NCBI RefSeq assembly: GCF_003477705.1
Contig: NZ_QUDV01000004.1
Span: 124,001 to 188,000, forward strand
Direction of reading: 5' to 3'
Length of the DNA stretch: 64,000 bases
Origin: Dorea sp. AF36-15AT
GTDB taxonomy: Bacteria; Bacillota; Clostridia; Lachnospirales; Lachnospiraceae
The number at the start of each line of letters is the position of its first letter. Position 1 is the first letter of the stretch. The notes under the pieces were generated by a model that was not told the origin of the DNA, did no database searches, and saw nothing but the letters and a program-made list of their open reading frames with translations. Below are positions 54,236 through 63,500 of this stretch, piece after piece. The translations under genes and the position numbers were made by a program.

Positions 54236-54248
54236 GGCGCACCTTTTT
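54221..54248 (+). terminator. Intrinsic terminator overlapping the phosphatase stop codon
   Basis: AAAGGTGCGCC (54221-54231) pairs perfectly with GGCGCACCTTT (54236-54246) around GTAA, which contains the stop, followed by T's. It ends the TIR-phosphatase unit. Confidence 0.85.
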
Positions 54249-54260
54249 GAATGGTAAGAA

Positions 54261-57101
54261 TTATCTTTGCCGAGTCTCTTCAGCTGCCGGTTTATCCATC
54301 ATACGGAGATATTCATAGCCAGGTATGAAATTGTGTTTCTTGTACAGCTTGTAGTATTCTGCGAAGATACGGTTCATGATCTTCGGGATATAGTTCTCAT
54401 CTGGTTTGAAGAGGATGATCAGATACTGCATGGAGCTGTATCTGGTGCAGATATCTACGGAGCGGATACTCTGATGGATCGAATGCTTCATGCATTCCAT
54501 GGCTTCCTCAATATTTTCAATATAGGTCATTTGTTCCGGCGCAGTTTCTATTGTTACCATGACAAGATAACAAGGATACTGATGGCGGCTTCCCAACCGG
54601 TTGATGTATTCGTATAACTTGGCAAACTGACGGTAATCCAGATCCAGTGCACCGGAGTAGTCGCCGCTGCTGCGCAGGGAGCGTGCAATCAGTGTTAGAT
54701 CTTTATTGATGGCAGAATCAGAGGTGAGTTTCTGTTCTAACTGGTGATAGAAATAGAGATTGCCTTTCCCGTTCTGTTTTACATAGTACAGAGCTTTGTC
54801 TGCTTTCGTATAGCAGTCTTCGTAGGCATCTTTTGTAGTAGTCATGCACAGACCTGCTGACAAAGAAGCACTGCGGATTTGGATATCCTTAGCCTTGGCT
54901 GCATTGAATTTATCGAACAGAGTGTGAACCTGTGCTGTGATCGTTGCCTCAGTGGCATTTGGCATAAAGAACAGAAATTCATCACCGCCCAGACGACAGA
55001 CAACTGCGTCCGGTGTCATATCTGACAGTAGTGTCCCCAGCAGTTTCAGCGACCGGTCACCGGCTTTGTGACCATGCGTGTCGTTAATCTGTTTGAGGTT
55101 ATCCATATCAATGAAGACAAGACAACCATCGTATTTCTGCATAAACTGAGACACCAGCTTCTCACCACGACTCCGCATCGGCAGTCCGGTCAGAAAATCA
55201 TAAGTTTCACTGTCCTCTTGTGTTTTCATCGTAGTCATGACATTGGAGATAAAGCGGTTGATATCATTTTCAATTGCGGTAAATCCCAGATCATTTTCCG
55301 GATGCAGATAATCAGAATTGATATCTAATCGGTGTTCTTCCAGAAGCATTAAAAAAATCTCCGTAAGTTCCGGATCAAACTGCGTGCCGCTGTTTTCACG
55401 GAATTCCCGAATGATAGATGCTTCAGGAAGTGAATTGCGGCAGGAATGATTGGTGTTCATGACATCGTAACCGTCAGCTATGGCTATGATGCGGGCATAC
55501 AATGAAATATCAGTTCCTTTCAGTCCATCCGGATAACCTTTGCCGTCATAGCGTTCATGATGATGGCGGGCAACATCAGCGGACTGTTTGAGCAACGTGA
55601 TATTTTTCAAAATCTCACCGCCGATGACAGTGTGCTCTTTTGTGACGGCATATTCTTCGGGAGTCAGTCTGGTTGGCTTGTTCAGAATCGTATCAGGGAT
55701 ACCGACCTTTCCGATGTCGTGCAGATGAGCTGCGTATTTCAGATTCAGAATTTCTTTAGGACTCCAGTGAAGTTCTTTTGCAATCAGTGCAGCATATTCG
55801 GCAACCCGATGAGAATGCCCGCGAGTATATTCATCCTTTGCTTCAACGGTGAGAGCCAGGGTCTGCATCATCTGCAGAGACAGACGCTCAGTCTGCTGGC
55901 GGCGTTTTTCAAGCGCGCGCTGCTGTCTTTGGACTTCCATATTATGTACATCACGGATGGTGCGAAGTACAGACATAAAGAGCAGAATGATCATACCGAT
56001 ACACATAAACATACCGGAAATGGACACTACGAAGTAGACAGACAGCCCTTCAATGATTGCTGATATCATAACAGCAGACAGTCCGATCAAGGTCAGTCTG
56101 TCAAAGCGGATCGGGCCCTGTTTCATACATTTATAAAAGGTAATAAAGGTACTAACAAATGTGACAGCTAAGATGATCTGGCTGATCGGAAGTGTCTCGA
56201 TATAATCTGCGATGCCGGTTACATGCAGGATCGTACAGACTGTGAAGTTAATGACTGCAATATAGCCAAGAGTCTGATGCGGCTTATGATATCGTCCCTG
56301 CTGTACGCTGTCTGCATAGAACAGGATTGGAATCGGAACCAGCATGATCATTACAAAACACAGCGCGGAAAGGATGGACGAATTAGGGAACAGGAGCTGT
56401 TTTAGCTTAGACTCACCGAGCATCCAGGTTGCGCCCATGATCATACACCAGCCCAGATATTCTATATCGAATTTGGTTTTGTATACCAGCCCCAGTGCGA
56501 TACTGAAAAGTACGCTGATAATACCGGAAAAGAGAATGAAGAATGCAATTATAGTCTCTAATCCGTTCTGGTCAAACAGAGAGACCCAGATTTTGGCACG
56601 GTCGCCGCAGTATACCGGATTGATCACGCCGGAATACTTATGCGTGTAAGTCGTCAGTTCGATGCGGAGTTCTTTCCCTGCATCGGCAGAAGAGGTATCG
56701 CAGAATATATAACGGCTGGCTGAGTTCTTGCCAGATAGTCTGGTATCTTTGGTGCTGTATTCGGTTCGCAGTTCGCCGTCAATATAGCATTTGACATCCT
56801 GCAGAGAAGAACGAAATGCAATCACATGGGCATTGTAATCATCGGGAAGCGTCGTCGTGAGAATCATAGTCTCTCCGGCGGGAATGGAATAATGTCCGGG
56901 TACATCGACAGATTCTGTGGATCCATCTGGCTTTTGCCAGGTAAAACTTCCGGAATAAATGAGAGAGTCTGCTGACATATCAATCATTCGTTCATTTGCC
57001 CCAAATATCTCCATAGCTACAAACCAGATCAGGATTGCAAACATCAGGATATAATAGGGGTAGCGTTTGGTTTTACTGATTACGTATTTATCTTTTGTCA
57101 C
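54261..57101 (-). CDS. Membrane HD-GYP / GGDEF cyclic-di-GMP enzyme
   Basis: A 946-residue signalling protein: a signal anchor (15-33), an extracellular beta-rich sensor domain (36-180), about seven transmembrane helices (183-380), then HD-GYP (HD 461-462, HHERYDGKGYP 513-523) and GGDEF (RLGGDEF, 703-709). About 170 further C-terminal residues resemble a degenerate second cyclase-like domain. Both catalytic signatures look intact, so it may make and destroy c-di-GMP. The layout resembles 7TM-DISM receptors. The start is GTG at 57101, with AAGGAG nine bases upstream. It stands alone and converges on the TIR-phosphatase unit. Confidence 0.9.
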   Translation of the reverse strand: MTKDKYVISKTKRYPYYILMFAILIWFVAMEIFGANERMIDMSADSLIYSGSFTWQKPDGSTESVDVPGHYSIPAGETMILTTTLPDDYNAHVIAFRSSLQDVKCYIDGELRTEYSTKDTRLSGKNSASRYIFCDTSSADAGKELRIELTTYTHKYSGVINPVYCGDRAKIWVSLFDQNGLETIIAFFILFSGIISVLFSIALGLVYKTKFDIEYLGWCMIMGATWMLGESKLKQLLFPNSSILSALCFVMIMLVPIPILFYADSVQQGRYHKPHQTLGYIAVINFTVCTILHVTGIADYIETLPISQIILAVTFVSTFITFYKCMKQGPIRFDRLTLIGLSAVMISAIIEGLSVYFVVSISGMFMCIGMIILLFMSVLRTIRDVHNMEVQRQQRALEKRRQQTERLSLQMMQTLALTVEAKDEYTRGHSHRVAEYAALIAKELHWSPKEILNLKYAAHLHDIGKVGIPDTILNKPTRLTPEEYAVTKEHTVIGGEILKNITLLKQSADVARHHHERYDGKGYPDGLKGTDISLYARIIAIADGYDVMNTNHSCRNSLPEASIIREFRENSGTQFDPELTEIFLMLLEEHRLDINSDYLHPENDLGFTAIENDINRFISNVMTTMKTQEDSETYDFLTGLPMRSRGEKLVSQFMQKYDGCLVFIDMDNLKQINDTHGHKAGDRSLKLLGTLLSDMTPDAVVCRLGGDEFLFFMPNATEATITAQVHTLFDKFNAAKAKDIQIRSASLSAGLCMTTTKDAYEDCYTKADKALYYVKQNGKGNLYFYHQLEQKLTSDSAINKDLTLIARSLRSSGDYSGALDLDYRQFAKLYEYINRLGSRHQYPCYLVMVTIETAPEQMTYIENIEEAMECMKHSIHQSIRSVDICTRYSSMQYLIILFKPDENYIPKIMNRIFAEYYKLYKKHNFIPGYEYLRMMDKPAAEETRQR

Positions 57102-57237
57102 GACAGAAATACTCCTTGTATTTTATTGGTGGGAGATGGTTGTTTGTGGTGGGAGCAATCCTTTTGCTCCTGCTATATTTATTATAAGCGGTGCAGGATG
57201 CATTTGCAATTGTATGGAAGAAAGAAGTGAAGAAAGG

Positions 57238-57295
57238 GAAAAGCCCCGGGATACACGGCTGCTGGACCGTATACCCCGGGGCTTTTCGAGATGAA
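57238..57295 (-). terminator. Strong intrinsic terminator after the phosphoribosyltransferase
   Basis: GAAAAGCCCCGGG (57238-57250) pairs with CCCGGGGCTTTTC (57275-57287), with further pairing inside (TACACGG/CCGTATA). On the minus strand it is followed by CCTTTCTTC. It ends the permease-phosphoribosyltransferase operon. Confidence 0.75.
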
Positions 57296-57303
57296 AAACG
57301 AGT

Positions 57304-57873
57304 TTAGTCGATAGCGTTATATTCACCATCGGATAACTTGCGGAAAAGCGGAAGCTTCTGCAGGAAGATGATGTCTTCTCTGTCTGCTGCATCGCCTTCT
57401 GCAAGGATTGCGGCTTTCTTAACGACCTCGGCGCCTGCATTTTCCATCAGGCACTCCAGTGCGTGGAGAGATTCTCCGGTAGAAATGACGTCATCCAACA
57501 GGCAGACTCTTTTGCCACGGATCTTATCGGCGTCTTTTCCATCCAGATACAGATGCTGCTCTCCGGCAGTTGTAATGGAATGAACGGATGCGGATACCAC
57601 ATCTTTCATGTAAGACTTTGTACTCTTTCTGGCTACAATAAATTCTTTGAGACCAAGCTGTCTGCTGACCTCATATGCCAGTGCGATACCTTTGGCTTCT
57701 GCGGTTACGATAGCATCCACATTGCCGATTTTTTTGGCAAGTTCAGGTGCGCAGGCGCTGACCAGTTCTGTGTCGCCAAGGACTACGAAACTTGCAAATG
57801 CCATATCCTCGCTGATCGGGATGAATGGAAGGGTACGATCTACATTACACAAAGTCATATTGTATGTTTTCAT
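57304..57873 (-). CDS. Purine phosphoribosyltransferase (APRT/Xpt type)
   Basis: A 189-residue type I phosphoribosyltransferase with the PRPP-binding loop VCLLDDVISTGES, an AIVTAEAKGIALAYE segment and a mobile-loop region ARKSTKSYMKDVV. It converts a purine base plus PRPP to the nucleotide in the cytoplasm. Whether adenine, xanthine or guanine is used is not decided. The permease gene ends 16 bases upstream, so uptake and trapping of one base are coupled. I use the ATG at 57873 (AGGAGG upstream) rather than an in-frame earlier start at 57918 that overlaps the permease. Confidence 0.85.
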   Translation of the reverse strand: MKTYNMTLCNVDRTLPFIPISEDMAFASFVVLGDTELVSACAPELAKKIGNVDAIVTAEAKGIALAYEVSRQLGLKEFIVARKSTKSYMKDVVSASVHSITTAGEQHLYLDGKDADKIRGKRVCLLDDVISTGESLHALECLMENAGAEVVKKAAILAEGDAADREDIIFLQKLPLFRKLSDGEYNAID

Positions 57874-57889
57874 AATAACATATTCCTCC

Positions 57890-58948
57890 TTATAATCCAA
57901 GGAACTTAGCTGCAACACCAGCGAGCATTCCGAGGAATGGATTGGTTACTGCTGTTACGACCATAGTTGTTCCGCCTACTGCAGCATTTGTTGCCAGGGC
58001 AGAAGGGGCATCCAGTACAACGGTCTTGAAGATACCAAGTACAAATAAGAAACCTGCGATAGAAGAAGCCGGTACATATTTACCGATCTTCGGAAGCAGT
58101 TTCAGAAGCAGGATCACACCGATCACAACCATCATTGCAACACCGGCCCATACAGCATGCGGCGCATTAGCGGTAGCAGAGATGATAGACTCTACCGGAG
58201 CACCACCGAAGAAAGAAGAGCACATATCTGCCAGAGAGGAGATTACAGTCAGCGTATCTACATTGTAATTACCGCCTGTTGCCATTCCGGCTGTGATTCC
58301 TCCGAAGGAAATGTTGGAACCGATGTTCAGACATACCATTCCGAGAGCACCAAGGATTACGTTAGCGTTGATAGTGAATTTCTGACGGATGAATTTGTCA
58401 TCCTCTACGATAATGCTTGATTTTTCTTTGTTGAAGATTGCATTGGCAATGCAGGATGCGACAACAGAGATTACGATGGTATATACCAGTGTATTAGCAC
58501 TGTCTTTTGTGAAATAATAAGTAATGAGTGCTACTGCCAGAGATACGCCTCCGGAAATGGCATCACTTTTTACCATATCGATTGCAGCTTTGGTAAGGAT
58601 GATACCAACACCGGCCATCATACCGAAAGCGACATCTTCACCGACAAAATTCACGATTTTAGTTAAAAGACCCAGAGCACCGATCAGAGCCATGATCACA
58701 CCGCCGATAAAGATCATGGTGCATCGCTCAGAACGGTCCTTGCCGGCTGTTCCGGCGTAAGTGATCGTCTCAGCCTGGAAAGAGATCGGAGCCACGCTCT
58801 GTGTTACCGTGTTACCGATCGCACCTACAAAAAATGCCAGTGCAGTAGGTACAGAGGCGAATCCATAAGCCAGTGCCAGGAGTCCCTGCGGAAGTCCATT
58901 CAGTACGACACCGATTACAGCCATCAGGTCAGTCATAATTGCATTCAT
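57890..58948 (-). CDS. NCS2-like purine/xanthine permease
   Basis: A 352-residue membrane protein with about ten helices. It has the NCS2-style paired motifs GAIGNTVTQSVAPISFQAET near the start and FFGGAPVESIISATANAP in the middle; the latter holds the substrate-binding Glu and the Asn-rich turn. It is shorter than classical uracil/xanthine permeases (about 430) but shows no break. It moves a nucleobase inward and is followed by a phosphoribosyltransferase gene in the same operon. GGAGG before the ATG at 58948. Confidence 0.75.
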   Translation of the reverse strand: MNAIMTDLMAVIGVVLNGLPQGLLALAYGFASVPTALAFFVGAIGNTVTQSVAPISFQAETITYAGTAGKDRSERCTMIFIGGVIMALIGALGLLTKIVNFVGEDVAFGMMAGVGIILTKAAIDMVKSDAISGGVSLAVALITYYFTKDSANTLVYTIVISVVASCIANAIFNKEKSSIIVEDDKFIRQKFTINANVILGALGMVCLNIGSNISFGGITAGMATGGNYNVDTLTVISSLADMCSSFFGGAPVESIISATANAPHAVWAGVAMMVVIGVILLLKLLPKIGKYVPASSIAGFLFVLGIFKTVVLDAPSALATNAAVGGTTMVVTAVTNPFLGMLAGVAAKFLGL

Positions 58949-58998
58949 AGTTTTTCCTCCTAGAATAAGTAGTAAGTATTAAGTCAACAACGTGGTTC

Positions 58999-59073
58999 GG
59001 CAGGATCATGAGTACGTTGTCGTACGATGTCCTGCCTAAATAAAAGTGTAACATCGAATGCTGTGGGTGTAAA
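58999..59073 (-). promoter_or_regulatory. Promoter and 5' hairpin of the purine permease operon
   Basis: On the minus strand TTTACA (59068-59073), 17 bases, TACACT (59045-59050) would start RNA near 59038. The transcript then opens directly with a hairpin in which GGCAGGA (59036-59030 region) pairs with TCCTGCC (59005-58999), with inner GTAC/GTAC pairing. No purine-riboswitch core was found. The hairpin may be a 5' stabiliser or a regulatory fold. The rest of 59074-59220 shows nothing I can name. Confidence 0.45.
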
Positions 59074-59220
59074 TGAGTCTGGTCATGAGAACTTTTAACG
59101 GACATTGATAACCTATGCTAATAAATAGCTTTTTGCCCCTGGCATCCGTAAATATCTCTGGAAAAAACTTATGATGTATAGTAGAATCAACTGGGAAGTA
59201 ATCATAAATCAAGAAATGAT

Positions 59221-59405
59221 TATATCAGATGGGAGATGACTCCACCTCTATAGGTGGTGAGAAACAAGCTGGTATCAGTGGTGGGAGTCAATCCCCCATC
59301 TGATATAGCCTCTGGCAGGATTGCAGAGGTGCGCAGTAGAAGTATGTCATGCAATAGCATGACGCGCACCTCGCAGCAAGAATGCTGAGGCATTCTTGAA
59401 ATTAA
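59221..59405 (+). repeat. 185-bp hairpin-rich intergenic repeat, copy B
   Basis: Same sequence and orientation as 42331-42515, with about eight differences. Here the outer stem TATATCAGATGGG / CCCATCTGATATA is perfect, while copy A has one mismatch. It ends about 20 bases before the start of the C_GCAxxG_C_C gene. Confidence 0.9.
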
Positions 59406-59426
59406 CGAAAGAGAGGAAATCTGGTT

Positions 59427-59807
59427 ATGAGCAAAGCGGAGTTGGCAATTGAAAAGAAGTACAATGGAAAGTGTAACTGTGCACAGGCTGTTGCATGTAG
59501 TTTCGCAGAAGAAGCCGGGGTAGATGAGGAGACATTAAAAGCAGCTACTCAGGCATTTGGGGTTGGGCTTGCGACTATGGAAGGCAACTGTGGTGCATTG
59601 TCAGGTGCAGCGATGGTATTAGGACTGATCCATAAGGATCGCAAGAAGACAACAGAGGATATTCGTGCGATCATGACAGAATTTAAGGAGACATACGGAA
59701 CAGTAGTCTGTAAGGAACTTAAGGGTGTGGAGACAGGAAAGGTAATCCTGCCTTGTGATGACTGCATCAGAGCAGCTGCCGAACTATTGGAGAAACAGCT
59801 TGGCTAA
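59427..59807 (+). CDS. C_GCAxxG_C_C family redox/metal protein
   Basis: A 126-residue protein with the pattern that names the family: CNCAQAVACSFAEE (about 16-29), NCGALSGAAMVLG (54-66), a later single Cys (VVCKEL) and CDDC near the end. The conserved cysteines probably bind a metal or take part in redox chemistry. Function not established. AGAGAGG precedes the ATG. It is followed after 26 bases by an amino-acid symporter. Confidence 0.85.
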   Translation: MSKAELAIEKKYNGKCNCAQAVACSFAEEAGVDEETLKAATQAFGVGLATMEGNCGALSGAAMVLGLIHKDRKKTTEDIRAIMTEFKETYGTVVCKELKGVETGKVILPCDDCIRAAAELLEKQLG

Positions 59808-59833
59808 GCTGGAAGATAAAGGAGAGAAGTTTT

Positions 59834-61237
59834 ATGTTGGGAATGATTATTGACACTATCAGTACGTTCATGTACAGCAAGCTGCTGGTGATACTGCTGA
59901 TCGGAGCCGGAATCTATTTTACGATCCGGACAAAACTGCCACAGATAAGATTATTTAAAGATGCATGCATGGCAGTTGTAGAGAAGCCGGAGGATGATGA
60001 AGGAGTATCATCTTTTCAGGCGTTGATGGTTTCTACCGCATCGAGGGTAGGAACCGGTAATATTGTCGGCGTGTCGACTGCAATCTGTATCGGAGGATTC
60101 GGCTCCGTATTCTGGATGTGGGTGATCGCGATCATTGGCAGTGCATCTGCATTTGTAGAAAGTACACTGGCACAGATATTTAAGAAAAAAGGAAAAGACG
60201 GGGAATGTTATGGCGGTCCTGCTTATTATATAGAAGCAGCTCTTCACAGCAGACCGTTGGCAATTGTTTTCTGCATCTCTATGATTGCGACTTATGCATT
60301 TGGATTTAACATGCTTGCATCGTACAATCTGCAGTCCACATTTTCCGGATTTGCATTTTATGATGTAAAGTGGTCGCCATGGATCATTGGAGGTATTCTG
60401 GCAGTGATTACCGGATGGTGTCTGCTGGGTGGAGGTTCCCGTATTGTGAAGGTGACTTCTACATTGGTTCCGATTATGGGAGTGGCGTATATCTTGATCT
60501 CGATCGTGGTTATGATTATTAATCATGCCTATCTGCCGATGGTATTCACTAAGATTTTTGAGGAAGCATTCGATTTCAATGCAATTTTTGGAGCATTCGC
60601 AGGATCAGCCATGATGCAGGGAATCCGTCGTGGGCTTTATTCCAATGAAGCAGGTATCGGTTCAGCACCGAATGCGTCTGCGTCAGCGCAGGTCAGTCAT
60701 CCGGTTAAACAGGGAATGGTGCAGATGCTGTCTGTGTTTATTGATACACTGCTTCTGTGTACTGCAACTGCGATGATGTGTATGTCATCCGGTATTGCAC
60801 CGACAGAAGAACTGCAAGGTGCACCGTGGGTACAGGAAGCACTGCGTGAATCACTGGGCGGCTTCGGACCGATCTTCATCGCAATTGCAATGGTACTTTT
60901 TGCATTTACCACATTACTTGGCAACTGTTTCTATTGTGATAATCTGCTGAATTATATTCATAAAGGTGAACCAAGTAAAGGTTTTATGAAAGGATTCCGT
61001 CTGATATCTGCACTGGTGGTATTCCTGGGTGCCGGGATGGAAGTGTCCATGCTCTGGAACATTTCAGATGTGTTGATGGGAGTCATGGCTCTCATTAATA
61101 TTCCGGTCATTCTAATCCTGTCTAATATTGCACTGAAGGCGTTGGCAGATTATGAGAAGCAGATGAAAGCAGGAGTGAACCCTGTGTTTAAGGCAAAAAA
61201 TATTGATCTGGAATATGAGACCGATTGTTGGAATTAA
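59834..61237 (+). CDS. Alanine/glycine:cation symporter family protein (AGCS)
   Basis: A 467-residue membrane protein with about eleven helices and the AGCS signatures ALMVSTASRVGTGNIVGV, GGPAYYIE and GIRRGLYSNEAGIGSAPNASA. It imports a small neutral amino acid (Ala, Gly or similar) with Na+ or H+. AAGGAGAG precedes the ATG. The next gene block starts with a tryptophan T-box, so this gene is transcribed separately. Confidence 0.92.
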   Translation: MLGMIIDTISTFMYSKLLVILLIGAGIYFTIRTKLPQIRLFKDACMAVVEKPEDDEGVSSFQALMVSTASRVGTGNIVGVSTAICIGGFGSVFWMWVIAIIGSASAFVESTLAQIFKKKGKDGECYGGPAYYIEAALHSRPLAIVFCISMIATYAFGFNMLASYNLQSTFSGFAFYDVKWSPWIIGGILAVITGWCLLGGGSRIVKVTSTLVPIMGVAYILISIVVMIINHAYLPMVFTKIFEEAFDFNAIFGAFAGSAMMQGIRRGLYSNEAGIGSAPNASASAQVSHPVKQGMVQMLSVFIDTLLLCTATAMMCMSSGIAPTEELQGAPWVQEALRESLGGFGPIFIAIAMVLFAFTTLLGNCFYCDNLLNYIHKGEPSKGFMKGFRLISALVVFLGAGMEVSMLWNISDVLMGVMALINIPVILILSNIALKALADYEKQMKAGVNPVFKAKNIDLEYETDCWN

Positions 61238-61250
61238 ATAAAATTCACCG

Positions 61251-61279
61251 TTGACATGATTTTTTCATCGTGCTATTAT
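61251..61279 (+). promoter_or_regulatory. Promoter of the trp operon
   Basis: TTGACA (61251-61256), exactly 17 bases, TATTAT (61274-61279), just after the symporter gene. RNA should start near 61287. Confidence 0.8.
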
Positions 61280-61286
61280 TTAGTAA

Positions 61287-61608
61287 ATTAATACTTCAAA
61301 CCGATGAAGTGGAGATAACGGCAATCATGCCTTTACAGAGAGTCCGGGATGCTGAGAACCGGATGAGAAACAAGTTGTCAAATGGACCACGGAGGGTGCA
61401 GTCAAATGTGAACCGGATTTTATTGATCATTGTATCATGGATTCACAGAGTATTCTGCAACGTGAAGGCATACGTCAGTTGCCGGGGATATAGAGGTATC
61501 CTGATAAGAGCACAGGTTTATGCCTGTGAATACAAGGTGGCACCGCGGATAGTGATTCGTACATTCGTCCTTGACAGAAAGAGTATCTTTCTGTCAGGGA
61601 CTTTTTTA
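61287..61608 (+). ncRNA. Tryptophan T-box leader
   Basis: It contains the conserved antiterminator word GGTGGCACCGCGG (61536-61548) and the terminator GTCC-TTGACAGAAAG / CTTTCTGTCA-GGGAC (about 61567-61601) with TTTTTT. Stem I has AGAGAGTCCGGGATG...ACCGG. The triplet TGG at 61383-61385 (AAATGGACC) lies where the specifier is expected, fitting tRNA-Trp and the trp genes downstream. Uncharged tRNA-Trp would allow readthrough. Confidence 0.92.
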
Positions 61609-61686
61609 TGATTTGAGAGCAAATCACCGGATGGAAAACAGATGATTGCAGCTTTCATACGATAGAGAGAAAAGGAGAGATAAGCT

Positions 61687-62712
61687 ATGATTAAAGAAGC
61701 CATTGTAAAAATCGTAAACAAAGAAGATCTGACATACAAAGAAGCATACGACGTGATGAATGAGATCATGAACGGTGAGACTTCTCCGACACAGAACGCA
61801 GCTTTCTTAGCAGCACTTTCTACCAAGAGTGCGAGAGCAGAAACAACGGATGAGATCGCAGGCTGTGCAGCAGCGATGAGAGAACATGCGCTGAAGGTTG
61901 AGACAGACATGGAGTTGTTTGAGATCGTAGGTACCGGCGGAGATAATGCACATAGCTTTAATATCTCTACCACTTCTGCATTGGTAGCGGCAGCAGGCGG
62001 TATGAAGGTAGCCAAGCACGGTAACCGCGCAGCTTCTTCCAAGTGTGGGACGGCAGATTGTCTGGAAGCGCTGGGCGTGAATATCCAGCAGAGTCCGGAA
62101 CGGTGTGTGGAGCTGTTAAAAGAAGCCGGTATGTGTTTCTTCTTTGCACAGAAATATCATTCATCCATGAAGTATGTAGGAGCAATCCGCAAGGAACTTG
62201 GATTCCGTACGGTATTCAATATTCTGGGACCGCTGACTAATCCCGGAACACCGTCTATGCAGCTGCTTGGTGTGTACGATGAATATCTGGTAGAGCCGCT
62301 GGCACAGGTACTGATCAGTCTTGGAGTAAAGCGAGGCATGGTCGTATACGGTCAGGATAAACTCGATGAGATCTCAATGAGCGCACCGACTAAGGTATGT
62401 GAGATTAAAGATGGATGGTTTAAAACTTACGTGATCAAGCCGGAAGATTTCGGCCTCACACGCTGTACCAAAGAAGATCTGGTGGGTGGTACTCCTGATG
62501 AAAATGCAGAGATCACGAAGAACATTCTGAAAGGAGAGAAAGGACCAAAGCGTGATGCCGTTTTGATGAATGCAGGTGCGGCACTGTACATTGGCGGTAA
62601 GGCTGAAAATATGAAAGATGGTATTGAACTGGCGAGTGTGCTGATTGATTCCGGTAAAGCACTGGAGACATTGGAGAAACTGATCGAAGTCAGCAACCGG
62701 CCGGAGGTGTAA
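61687..62712 (+). CDS. trpD: Anthranilate phosphoribosyltransferase
   Basis: A 341-residue enzyme joining anthranilate and PRPP to N-(5-phosphoribosyl)anthranilate. It has the PRPP motif [35 protein letters not shown] and a downstream metal site near [32 protein letters not shown] precedes the ATG. It is the first structural gene after the T-box; trpE and trpG, usually placed ahead, are absent here. Confidence 0.96.
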   Translation: MIKEAIVKIVNKEDLTYKEAYDVMNEIMNGETSPTQNAAFLAALSTKSARAETTDEIAGCAAAMREHALKVETDMELFEIVGTGGDNAHSFNISTTSALVAAAGGMKVAKHGNRAASSKCGTADCLEALGVNIQQSPERCVELLKEAGMCFFFAQKYHSSMKYVGAIRKELGFRTVFNILGPLTNPGTPSMQLLGVYDEYLVEPLAQVLISLGVKRGMVVYGQDKLDEISMSAPTKVCEIKDGWFKTYVIKPEDFGLTRCTKEDLVGGTPDENAEITKNILKGEKGPKRDAVLMNAGAALYIGGKAENMKDGIELASVLIDSGKALETLEKLIEVSNRPEV

Positions 62713-62714
62713 GA

Positions 62715-63500
62715 ATGACGATATTAGACGAACTTGCGGACTACGCCAGAGTGCGTACCGCGGAGGCTAAGAAAAAGAGATCACCGGAAGAGGTGAAGAA
62801 GGCAGCACTTGCATTGCCAAAAGGAGATTACCGATTTGAGACAGCGTTGAAGAAACCGGGCATTTCTTTTATCTGTGAATGCAAGAAGGCTTCCCCGTCA
62901 AAAGGACTGATCGCACCGGAATTTCCATATCTGGAGATTGCAAAGGCGTATGAAGCGGCAGGTGCTGACTGTATCTCGGTGCTAACAGAACCAAAATGGT
63001 TCTTGGGGAGTGAACGGTATCTGCAGGAAATTGCTGAGGCGGTAGAGATTCCGTGTCTGAGGAAAGATTTTACTGTGGATGAATATATGATCTACGAAGC
63101 AAAGCTTCTTAGAGCATCGGCAGTGCTCCTGATCTGTTCCATCTTAAATGAGGAAGAACTGAAGCATTATATGGCAGTCTGTGAAGAACTGGGGCTGTCG
63201 GCATTGGTAGAAGCACATGATGCAGAAGAAGTGGAGATGGCACTCCGCGCAGGAGCAAGGATCATCGGTGTAAATAACCGGAACCTCAAGGATTTTACTG
63301 TGAACACGGATAACAGTAAAAAGCTTCGGGAAATGATTCCGCCGGAGGTTATCTTCGTATCTGAAAGCGGTGTGAAAGGATCAGAGGATGTAGCGGCACT
63401 CCGTGAGATCGGAGCAGATGCAGTGCTGGTCGGCGAGACGCTGATGCGTGCAGAAGATAAGACTAAAATGCTTGCAAAGCTCCGGGGAGGGCAGCTATGA
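62715..63500 (+). CDS. trpC: Indole-3-glycerol-phosphate synthase
   Basis: A 261-residue TIM-barrel enzyme with FICECKKASPSKGLI (catalytic Lys and Glu), LRKDFTVDEYMIYEAK, IIGVNNRNLKDFTV and VSESGV. It closes the ring of CdRP to indole-3-glycerol phosphate. It starts two bases after trpD and its stop overlaps the trpF start as ATGA. Confidence 0.96.
   Translation: MTILDELADYARVRTAEAKKKRSPEEVKKAALALPKGDYRFETALKKPGISFICECKKASPSKGLIAPEFPYLEIAKAYEAAGADCISVLTEPKWFLGSERYLQEIAEAVEIPCLRKDFTVDEYMIYEAKLLRASAVLLICSILNEEELKHYMAVCEELGLSALVEAHDAEEVEMALRAGARIIGVNNRNLKDFTVNTDNSKKLREMIPPEVIFVSESGVKGSEDVAALREIGADAVLVGETLMRAEDKTKMLAKLRGGQL

Noticed and set aside
58949-59220. A guanine/adenine riboswitch before the purine permease
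   Set aside because: The three-way-junction core with its conserved loop words was looked for on the minus strand and not found.
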